Shown here piece after piece: positions 1 through 5,309 of a stretch of DNA of 5,309 nt; position 1 is the first letter of the stretch; each line of letters starts with the position of its first letter. The stretch covers positions 1-5,309 of the forward strand of contig QMXC01000095.1 of assembly GCA_003661945.1 (NCBI GenBank), read 5' to 3'. Below the pieces are notes generated by a model. It saw nothing but the letters and a program-made list of their open reading frames with translations. It had not been told where the DNA came from and did not search any database. Both the position numbers and the translations under genes were made by a program. Origin of the DNA: Candidatus Bathyarchaeota archaeon (GTDB lineage: Archaea > Thermoproteota > Bathyarchaeia > Bathyarchaeales > UBA233).

Positions 1-351
1 AGTTCGAAACTTCCACCTCAAGTTCAGGAGAGGCTTTTAAGGCTTCAGCAGCTACAGCAGACGCTTCAGTCGGTTCTCGGACAGAAACAACAAATAGAAA
101 TCGCACTCATGGAAGTTGAACAGGCTCTGGGCGAACTTGAAAAAATGGCGGAAGACACCGTTATCTACAAGTCCATAGGCTCGCTCCTAGTGAAAACAGG
201 CAAAGCCAAAATAATAGCTGAGCTGAACGAGAGAAAGGAACTGCTAAACATGCGGGTTAAAGTGCTGTCGAAACAAGAAGAAAGACTGAGAGGACAAATA
301 AAGGATTTACAGACAAAAATCCAGCAAGACCTCCAGCCAGTTTCCCCATAA
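1..351 (+). CDS. pfdB: Prefoldin beta subunit (GimC), 5'-partial
   Basis: This is the beta subunit of archaeal prefoldin, the ATP-independent hexameric (alpha2 beta4) co-chaperone that holds unfolded proteins in the cytosol and passes them to the group II chaperonin. The frame is open from base 1 and gives 116 residues before the TAA stop. The visible N-terminus (SSKLPPQVQERL) resembles the usual 'lPPQVQ' start of the family, and 116 residues is close to the usual length of about 115-125, so probably only the initiator Met and at most a few codons are missing. The Met at base 109 lies inside the first helix and is not the start. Seen in the sequence: a Gln/Leu-rich coiled coil (visible residues 5-50), the beta-hairpin core with YKSIGSLLVK (56-65), then a second charged coiled coil (73-112). 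The short Pro-containing tail follows. DUF3194 begins immediately after the stop, which suggests co-transcription. Family assignment is confident; the true start lies outside the window. Confidence 0.93.
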   Translation, partial: SSKLPPQVQERLLRLQQLQQTLQSVLGQKQQIEIALMEVEQALGELEKMAEDTVIYKSIGSLLVKTGKAKIIAELNERKELLNMRVKVLSKQEERLRGQIKDLQTKIQQDLQPVSP

Positions 352-648
352 GTGGTGAACATGGAAATTTCAGAGCTAACCGAAGAACAAGTGCAAGCGC
401 TATGCGAAACTGCGGAGAACGCCGCCCGAGAATACGTCCTATCCAAGGTTCCTTCAAAAAAGATTTCCGAGCTCAACATAACTGTGGAAGCTGAAGGGAA
501 AATTCCATTAACATTGAACGTAGAAGTTGAGGTCAGCCTATCGCCTTTGATGAAAGATTTCGACGTTCAACAGCTAGTTGATGAAGCCGTGAAAGAAGCA
601 TTTGCCTCAGCAGAAAGATACATGAGGGAAATCGGTGCAAATCCGTGA
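352..648 (+). CDS. DUF3194 family protein (uncharacterised archaeal protein)
   Basis: A small acidic protein of 98 residues (95 if it starts at the ATG at 361) that I recognise as DUF3194, an archaeal family with no established function that is commonly found next to prefoldin beta. Visible structure: an N-terminal helix (SELTEEQVQALCETAENAAREYVL), a central stretch of alternating beta-type residues (about 40-65, with NITVEAEG and TLNVEVEVSL), and a C-terminal helix (DVQQLVDEAVKEAFASAERYM). There is no membrane segment, signal peptide or catalytic motif. Start choice: GTG 352 and GTG 355 are in frame, but GGTGA at 354-358 is a Shine-Dalgarno match just before ATG 361, so I favour 361; 352 is the longest option. 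The gene abuts prefoldin beta (0-base gap) and overlaps the DHH gene by 14 bases, so translation is probably coupled. A role with prefoldin or the phosphoesterase is only suggested by position. Confidence 0.85.
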   Translation: MVNMEISELTEEQVQALCETAENAAREYVLSKVPSKKISELNITVEAEGKIPLTLNVEVEVSLSPLMKDFDVQQLVDEAVKEAFASAERYMREIGANP

Positions 649-1633
649 AATAATTAGGGTGATAGAAGAGAAAAATGCTGAAACAATCCTTTTGCTATGC
701 CATCATAACGCTGACCCCGATGCAATATGCGCAGCCTTTGCATTTGCACGTCTTCTAAAACAAGTGAAGCCCCACGTCAGAGTGGAAATAGCCGCTGCTC
801 AAGGAGTAAGTCAGCTTTCGAAGCATATACTGAAACACATACCCATAACGCTTGTAGAGGAGCCGAACTTCGAAAAAGCAGACATTTTAGTATTGCTAGA
901 CACGAATACTATTCAGCAGCTGGATGATTGGGCTGAAAAAGTTAAGTCTTCAAAAGCCCCGCTAATAGTAATTGACCATCATGCAAGCCATCCGGAAACA
1001 GAGAAAATCGCTACGCTGTGCATAGCCGACGAAGCTGCCTCGTCGACATGCGAGATTGTTTACCGGTTCTTCAAAGAGCTAAACGTCGAGTTAGGAAAAG
1101 ACGAAGCAAAAGCGCTTTTCCTAGGAATAGCCTTCGACACGAGACATTTTGTAATAGCCAGCTCATCCACGTTTAAAGCGGTGGCGGAGCTCGTTGACCA
1201 CGGAGTAAACGCTGAAGAAGCCCTTTCCATTCTTTCTTTGCCTATGGAAACCGCGGAACGCGTTGCCAGACTGAAAGCTTCGAGGAGAATGAAGATAATC
1301 AAGGCTAACGAGTGGATAATCGCGCTTTCCCACGTAAGCGCCTATCAAGCCTCAGCAGCTAGAGCACTCATCAACCTAGGAGCACACGTTGCAGTTGTAG
1401 CTGGAGAAAAGGGAGACACGCTTCGAATCAGCTTGAGAGCCGTTAAGGAATTCTATGAAAAAACGGGAATCCACTTGGGCAGAGACGTGGCGAAGCCTTT
1501 AGGCGAATACTTTCACGGGATGGGCGGGGGACACGCCGTAGCAGCGGGCGTAAACGGCATAGGCGACGTGGAAACTGCGCTGAAGAGATGCTGGAGAATT
1601 CTGCGGGAAAAATTAAAATTCACTCATAATTAA
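635..1633 (+). CDS. DHH/DHHA1 family phosphoesterase (NrnA/RecJ-like)
   Basis: A cytosolic metal-dependent phosphoesterase of 332 residues. Members of this size class (NrnA-like) degrade short oligoribonucleotides, pAp or linear and cyclic dinucleotides; larger relatives are RecJ-type exonucleases. Which substrate applies here cannot be read from the sequence. The DHH domain has motif I HHNADPDA (23-30, with H23, D27 and D29 as likely metal ligands), motif II VLLDTNT (D89), the name-giving motif IDHHASHPE (D114-H115-H116), EAASSTCE (133-140) and FDTRHF (167-172). The C-terminal DHHA1 domain carries GGGHAVAAG (297-305), the substrate-binding glycine/histidine motif. All expected metal ligands are present, so the enzyme should be active. 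The start is GTG 635: GAGGG at 624-628 is 6 bases upstream and no better start exists in frame. It overlaps DUF3194 by 14 bases and is followed closely by the ECF genes, making it the likely last member of the prefoldin cluster or the middle of a longer operon. Confidence 0.92.
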   Translation: MQIREIIRVIEEKNAETILLLCHHNADPDAICAAFAFARLLKQVKPHVRVEIAAAQGVSQLSKHILKHIPITLVEEPNFEKADILVLLDTNTIQQLDDWAEKVKSSKAPLIVIDHHASHPETEKIATLCIADEAASSTCEIVYRFFKELNVELGKDEAKALFLGIAFDTRHFVIASSSTFKAVAELVDHGVNAEEALSILSLPMETAERVARLKASRRMKIIKANEWIIALSHVSAYQASAARALINLGAHVAVVAGEKGDTLRISLRAVKEFYEKTGIHLGRDVAKPLGEYFHGMGGGHAVAAGVNGIGDVETALKRCWRILREKLKFTHN

Positions 1634-1647
1634 GTAGCTACCCTTAA

Positions 1648-2526
1648 ATGGAAAAGCAAATATTCAAGACTGATAGAAAGATGCCCATAATAGAAGCAGA
1701 TAACCTCACATACACTTATCCGGGAGCAGAAAAGCCTTCTATCAGAGAGGTTTCGCTGAAAATAGAGAAAGGTGAATTCGTTCTCTTAACGGGTCCAAGT
1801 GGTTGTGGAAAAACAACCCTATGCCGATGCTTCAACGGGTTGATTCCCCATTTTTATGAAGGAAAACTCAGGGGAGAAATACGTGTCGCTGGAATGAACG
1901 TGGCGGAACACGCCATTTACGAGCTCGCTAAACACGTGGGACTCGTGTTTCAGAACCCTGAAAACCAGCTTTTCGCCTTATCTGTAGAGAAAGACGTGGC
2001 TTTCGGGCTGGAAAATCTCGGGGTTCCACGGGAGGAGATTCGGAAACGGGTTGACTGGGCGCTCAAAGTAACGGACATTTACGAGTTACGGGAGAGACCG
2101 CCCTACGAACTTTCAGGGGGACAACAGCAACGAGTCGCCATCGCGGCAGTGCTAGCCATGCAGCCCGAAGTCATAGTTCTCGACGAGCCAACATCCTTCC
2201 TGGACCCGTTGGGCGCGAAAAAAATTTTTGAGGACATTTATAGGCTCAACAGAAAGCTGGGCATAACCATAGTTCTGGTTGAACACCGGTTGGATTTGAC
2301 GGCGAAGTATGCTAACCGCATTATTATAATGGATGAAGGAAAAATTGTATTAGACGGCGAACCGCGGAAAATTCTCGTTTCCGAGGAAGTCCACTTGATG
2401 GGGATAGGAATCCCAAAGGTGATTAGGCTCTACCAGTTTCTGAAACAGAGAGGAAAAGACCTCGGAGAGCCACCGCTCTCATCGGAAGAGATAGCGAAAA
2501 AACTTCGTGAGAGGCTGGGAAGATGA
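1648..2526 (+). CDS. ecfA1: ECF transporter ATP-binding protein EcfA1
   Basis: One of two ABC ATPases that power an energy-coupling factor importer, working at the inner face of the membrane with EcfA2 and EcfT. Residues in the 292-residue form: Walker A GPSGCGKTT (49-57), Q-loop Q102, then the ECF-type Q-helix segment FQNPENQLF (101-109), signature LSGGQ (155-159), Walker B with catalytic Glu VIVLDE (175-180), D-loop FLDP (184-187) and switch His H213 in VEHRLD. All ATPase residues are intact. The C-terminal part (about 245-292) is the usual ECF ATPase dimerisation region. Start: ATG 1648 has no clear Shine-Dalgarno motif; ATG 1681 (giving 281 residues, beginning MPIIEADNLTYTY) fits the normal N-terminus of the family better, and the extra 11 residues are not typical. 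An AT-rich stretch at 1608-1618 could be a TATA box for a separate promoter, but this is weak. EcfA2 follows with a 4-base ATGA overlap. The A1/A2 label is by gene order; the substrate is unknown. Confidence 0.93.
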   Translation: MEKQIFKTDRKMPIIEADNLTYTYPGAEKPSIREVSLKIEKGEFVLLTGPSGCGKTTLCRCFNGLIPHFYEGKLRGEIRVAGMNVAEHAIYELAKHVGLVFQNPENQLFALSVEKDVAFGLENLGVPREEIRKRVDWALKVTDIYELRERPPYELSGGQQQRVAIAAVLAMQPEVIVLDEPTSFLDPLGAKKIFEDIYRLNRKLGITIVLVEHRLDLTAKYANRIIIMDEGKIVLDGEPRKILVSEEVHLMGIGIPKVIRLYQFLKQRGKDLGEPPLSSEEIAKKLRERLGR

Positions 2527-3356
2527 TAGAAGCCTACGACTTGCATTTTGTTTATCCCAACGGCGTGGAAGCCTTGAAAGGCGTTTCGCTGAAAATCCGT
2601 AACGGCGAATTCGTCGCCATCATGGGGCAGAACGGCGCGGGAAAAACAACGCTCGTAAAGCATTTTAACGGACTGCTCAAGCCAACCCAAGGCAAGGTGT
2701 TAATCGACGGAGTAGACACGCGGGAAGTAAGCGTAGCAAAGCTCGCCCGAAAGGTCGGATTCGTCTTCCAAAACCCAGACCACCAGCTTTTCTGCGAAAC
2801 AGTAGAAGAAGAAATTAGTTTTGCGTTGAAGAATTTCGGGTTCAAGGAAAACGTTATAAAAAGGCGGGTAACGTGGGCGCTTAACCTTTTGGGGTTGACG
2901 CGGTACCGTAAAACTTCGCCGTTCATGCTCAGCGGTGGAGAAAGAAAACGGGTGGCTCTAGCCTCGGTTTTAGCTTGGAACCCGAAAATCCTCATCCTAG
3001 ACGAGCCTACAATAGGGCAAGACTACGCCCAGAAAGAGAAGCTCCGCCAGTTCATCCTCCAAATGAAAGCTCAAAAGAAAACCGGCATAATAGTAACTCA
3101 CGACGTGGAATTCGTAGCCGAATGCAACCCCCGCGTAGTACTGATGAGCAACGGAAAGATAGTGGCAGACGGCGAGGCACGGAAAATTCTTACAAGCCCA
3201 GAAATACTGGAAAAAGCCTCGATTATTCCACCCGAGGTCTCAAGAATCTTTTTGGAGCTTTCCAACATAGGCTTTCCAACAAACGTGATTGACATCTACG
3301 AAGCTGGAGAAATAATTCTCGATTTCTGGGAGGGAAAAAGGCGTGAGCATGTTTGA
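2523..3356 (+). CDS. ecfA2: ECF transporter ATP-binding protein EcfA2
   Basis: The second ABC ATPase of the ECF importer, expected to form a heterodimer with EcfA1. In 277 residues it shows Walker A GQNGAGKTT (35-43), Q-loop Q83 followed by the ECF-type segment FQNPDHQLF (82-90), signature LSGGE (136-140), Walker B ILILDE (156-161), the D-loop in EPTIGQD (161-167) and switch His H193 in VTHDVEF. Catalytic Glu and His are both present, so both ATP sites of the heterodimer look able to hydrolyse. The C-terminal segment contains PPEVSRIFLELSNIGFP (about 237-253), the proline-led helix typical of ECF ATPase C-terminal domains. The start ATG 2523 shares bases with the EcfA1 stop (ATGA) and has GAGG at 2511-2514, so coupled translation is likely. 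The last 14 bases overlap ecfT. General cobalt/nickel (CbiO-like) ATPases look alike; the pairing with a second ATPase and EcfT favours an ECF vitamin-type module. Confidence 0.93.
   Translation: MIEAYDLHFVYPNGVEALKGVSLKIRNGEFVAIMGQNGAGKTTLVKHFNGLLKPTQGKVLIDGVDTREVSVAKLARKVGFVFQNPDHQLFCETVEEEISFALKNFGFKENVIKRRVTWALNLLGLTRYRKTSPFMLSGGERKRVALASVLAWNPKILILDEPTIGQDYAQKEKLRQFILQMKAQKKTGIIVTHDVEFVAECNPRVVLMSNGKIVADGEARKILTSPEILEKASIIPPEVSRIFLELSNIGFPTNVIDIYEAGEIILDFWEGKRREHV
3328..3334 (+). promoter_or_regulatory. Shine-Dalgarno site for ecfT, inside ecfA2
   Basis: GGGAGGG contains GGAGG, complementary to the archaeal 16S rRNA 3' end. It lies 8 bases before GTG 3343 and 14 bases before ATG 3349, so it supports the GTG as the start of ecfT. 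It sits in the coding end of ecfA2, which fits coupled translation. Confidence 0.65.
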
Positions 3357-4128
3357 AGGATTAAAGTTCCGGAAAATTTCTTCACCCATCCACAGCTTAG
3401 ACCCGAGGGTTAAGTTCTTCTACGTAATCGCCATGTTCGCCGCAGCGGTCATGTACATGGAAATCATACCCCTAATCGCGCTTTTCCTAATTCAGATACC
3501 CCTCATCATAGCGGCAAAAGTGACGAGGCAGTGGATAAAATCCATGCGGGGAGCCACCTATCTGGCAGCGATAATCTTCTTCACAAACCTCTTGTTTTCC
3601 TATTTTTATCCCACAGGAGAGTCATTCTCGTACATCGTTGAACATGCTACGGCTATGACTTTACGTTTCGTGGTTTTAGTGGAATCCTTTTCCGTGTTCT
3701 TTCTAACAACCTCACCTGACCATTTAGGACTAGCATTAGAAAATTCTCACGTGCCCTACGAGTTCTGCTTCGCGTTCACAACGGCGGTTCGGTTTGTTCC
3801 AGTCCTAGCCGAGGAAGCGCAGACGATTATGGACGCCCAGAAAGCCAGAGGGCTCGAACTTGAGAAAGGGAATTTTCTGAAGCGTGTTAAGAATTACATT
3901 CCCATTTTGATTCCGCTTATCGTAAATGCTATTCGCCGAAGTTTAGAACTCGCAGAAGCCATGGAGTCACGAGCTTGGGGCGCCACTAAAAACCGGACAA
4001 ACCTCTACGAGCTAAAACTTCATAGAGGCGACTACGTACTGACTGCGCTGACCGTCTTATTGATAGTCTTAGCGGTCTACGTACGGCTTTACATACCGAT
4101 TCCAGCCGTATCCGAAATACTCGGATAA
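3343..4128 (+). CDS. ecfT: ECF transporter transmembrane coupling protein EcfT
   Basis: The membrane scaffold of the ECF importer: it links the two ATPases to a substrate-binding S-component and transmits ATP-driven movement. The 261-residue length is normal for the family. Hydrophobic segments lie at about residues 24-58 (probably two helices), 71-89, 103-122, 186-197 (short, in the coupling region) and 229-252. The opening SPIHSLDPRVKFF (14-26) is the typical EcfT N-terminus. The cytoplasmic coupling domain has both conserved short motifs that dock into the ATPases: ARG (168-170, in DAQKARG) and SRA (209-211, in AMESRAWG), the second being an accepted variant of ARG. The start is GTG 3343, supported by GGAGG upstream; ATG 3349 is the alternative. 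It overlaps ecfA2 by 14 bases. CbiQ (cobalt) is the closest alternative name, but no cbiM or cbiN gene is here, so the substrate stays open. Confidence 0.92.
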   Translation: MSMFEGLKFRKISSPIHSLDPRVKFFYVIAMFAAAVMYMEIIPLIALFLIQIPLIIAAKVTRQWIKSMRGATYLAAIIFFTNLLFSYFYPTGESFSYIVEHATAMTLRFVVLVESFSVFFLTTSPDHLGLALENSHVPYEFCFAFTTAVRFVPVLAEEAQTIMDAQKARGLELEKGNFLKRVKNYIPILIPLIVNAIRRSLELAEAMESRAWGATKNRTNLYELKLHRGDYVLTALTVLLIVLAVYVRLYIPIPAVSEILG

Positions 4129-4253
4129 AACCAGCGAGACAGCTTCTCCTCTTGAAGGACAGCTTCGGCTTCGAAAACGCCTAAAGCCTTAATTAACCGA
4201 GGAGTATTTTTCAAAATTCCAAACCTTTAGCCAGTTATTTCGGGTCTTGGAAG
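4129..4253 (+). other. Intergenic region between ecfT and the MFS gene
   Basis: This gap of 125 bases holds no supported gene. A weak hairpin (GGCTT 4167-4171 with AAGCC 4184-4188, 12-base loop) and a T run at 4207-4211 could end the ecfT transcript, and the AT-rich stretch at 4204-4218 would be at a plausible distance for a TATA box serving the MFS gene at 4254. Neither is strong enough to call as a separate site. The drop from overlapping genes to a 125-base gap suggests that the MFS gene is a separate transcription unit. Confidence 0.35.
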
Positions 4254-5309
4254 GTGAAGAAACATCGGAGGATTAAGGAGGATTAAAGAGAAAACTTCGT
4301 TTTTTACCGGTAACCTCCTTATTTTGACGTTGAGCTGGATGGTTTGGTTTCCAGCCCAGCGTATGGCTAACACCTATTATCAGGTTTACGCAGCTGAACT
4401 CGGCGCTACGGCAGCCATTCTTGGGATGATAAGCGCCATTTCAACCATTGTGATTTCGCTTTCCCGTATTCCCGGCGGATACATAGCTGACCGTTATGGA
4501 AGAAAAAAGATAGTTGTGACCATGACTTTTGTTATAGCTTTAACCTATTTGATTTATGCCTTTGCGCCGAGTTGGGAATGGATTCTCGTAGGCGCCGTGA
4601 TAGCCAACTTTTCGCTTATATATCAGCCAGCTCTGCTGGCCATAAGAGCGGATAGTGTTCCGCCGGAAAAAAGAGGGGTATCCTTCGCTTTCATGGGTTT
4701 CCTGTCGAATTTGGTTTGTCTTCCAGCGCCGTTGATAGCCGCCTATCTCGTAGCTACTTACGGATTGATAGAGGGGATGCGCATAGTTTACTTAACTGTC
4801 ACGATACTTGGAATAACCGCCGCGGTTATTCGGATGTTTCTGAAGGAAACTCTCGCGAAGGAGAGAAGAGAAAGCTATGAAACGGTTCGGAAAATAGGCA
4901 GCGACTTCAAAAGAGAATACGTAAATGCCTTGAAGTTTATATTTAAAAAGCTGCCAGGACTGGCAATTTTCTACATGCTTTTCAACTTTGCCTTCATGGG
5001 AATCCTCCCGTTCCTCGCGTATTACGCAATCTACTTTTTAGGGTTAAGCAACGAAACGTGGGGATACATCTATTTTCTGTCACAAATCGTTTACCTGTTG
5101 GTGCTTTTGCCCGTAGGGTTTTTCATAGACAAGATAGGTAGGAGAAAAATGCTTATGACGATTGTGGGGTTAACGGTTTTCGGAGCCTTGGTTTATGGTT
5201 TGGCGCCTAGAGCGAGCGGCGACACGGTTTTGTACGTCTTCGCGGGGCTTTCGATGATTATGGTTTCGAACGTTGCTTTTTTCACTTCAGCGTCTGCGCT
5301 TGAAGCAGA
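4254..5309 (+). CDS. MFS permease, 5' frameshift by tandem repeat, 3'-partial
   Basis: A major facilitator superfamily transporter of the inner membrane; substrate unknown, with the general look of drug/sugar-type permeases. The frame is open from 4258 to the window edge (350 codons) with about ten membrane helices visible. The signature loop after helix 2, GGYIADRYGRKK (4474-4509), and its echo after helix 8, GFFIDKIGRRK (5116-5148), mark the two halves of the fold. A charged linker (4846-4950) separates them. RADSVPPEKRG (4648-4678) in the first half is matched by the start of an EA... motif at the right edge. The 5' end is abnormal: there is no ATG, GTG or TTG in frame before TTG 4324, and ATG 4339 would cut helix 1. 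GTG 4254 is in another frame and stops at 4284-4286, but deleting one copy of the 10-base repeat at 4267-4286 joins it to the MFS frame, giving VKKHRRIKEKTSFFTGN. I infer a frameshifted gene; an unusual start or recoding remains possible. Confidence 0.85.
4267..4286 (+). repeat. 10-base direct tandem repeat (two copies) breaking the MFS frame
   Basis: Two exact, adjacent copies of GGAGGATTAA (4267-4276 and 4277-4286). The unit is not a multiple of three, so the second copy shifts the frame and brings TAA 4284-4286 into the frame opened by GTG 4254. Each copy also contains GGAGG, a Shine-Dalgarno core, so the repeat might be read as a doubled ribosome-binding site, but no canonical start codon lies within the usual distance downstream in the MFS frame. 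Confidence 0.9.

Noticed and set aside
165..479. Reverse-strand open frames opposite prefoldin beta and DUF3194
   Set aside because: Both opposing + strand genes are recognisable families; the reverse products are Ser/Cys-rich and look like shadow frames.
2552..2995. 147-codon reverse-strand open frame opposite ecfA2
   Set aside because: It lies wholly opposite a gene with every ABC ATPase motif, and its translation shows no recognisable domain. It is a shadow of the coding strand.
2975..3292. 105-codon forward open frame inside ecfA2
   Set aside because: It is in another frame of a well-supported gene, is rich in Arg, Pro and Ser with no domain-like pattern, and has no independent ribosome-binding site that I can see.
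4158..4175. Possible UUCG hairpin (AGC-TTCG-GCT)
   Set aside because: The stem is only three base pairs with mismatches on extension, and no T run follows directly; too weak to call a terminator or RNA element.
4254..5309. MFS gene as the missing ECF S-component
   Set aside because: S-components are small six-helix proteins; this one has at least ten helices and two MFS signature loops, so it is an independent secondary transporter.
1..5309. tRNA, rRNA, CRISPR arrays, insertion sequences or phage genes
   Set aside because: Nearly all of the window is accounted for by recognisable protein genes, and I saw no repeat-spacer pattern, transposase, terminal inverted repeats or tRNA-like sequence in the gaps.

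Overview
The window looks archaeal. It opens in a prefoldin beta subunit gene, followed by a DUF3194 gene and a DHH phosphoesterase gene, which is a gene neighbourhood typical of archaea. GTG starts, Shine-Dalgarno motifs of the GGTGA/GGAGG type and the tight packing of same-strand genes fit this. A TACK-group (Thermoproteota, perhaps Bathyarchaeia-like) or other uncultured archaeon is my guess, not something the sequence proves.

Layout, all on the + strand. Region 1 (1-1633) is a housekeeping cluster: prefoldin beta (its 5' end is cut by the window edge), DUF3194 (starting directly after the prefoldin stop) and a DHH/DHHA1 phosphoesterase that overlaps DUF3194 by 14 bases. Region 2 (1648-4128) is a complete energising module of an ECF-type (energy-coupling factor) vitamin or metal importer: two ABC ATPases (EcfA1, EcfA2) and the transmembrane coupling protein EcfT, joined by 4-base and 14-base overlaps. 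No substrate-binding S-component gene is in the window, so the cargo cannot be named from here. Region 3 (4129-4253) is a short intergenic gap with no confident signal. Region 4 (4254-5309) is a major facilitator superfamily (MFS) permease gene that runs off the right edge.

The most notable observation is at the 5' end of the MFS gene. A perfect 10-base direct tandem repeat (unit GGAGGATTAA, 4267-4276 and 4277-4286) breaks the reading frame. Translation from the GTG at 4254 stops after ten codons. If one repeat copy is removed in silico, that GTG reads straight into the MFS frame with a sensible basic N-terminus and a whole first membrane helix. The gene therefore looks frameshifted by a recent tandem duplication, or possibly switched by slippage, or else rescued by recoding or a non-canonical start. 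An assembly error is also possible.

Apart from that, the window is orderly core archaeal sequence. I see no mobile element, CRISPR array, RNA gene or clearly new multi-gene system.
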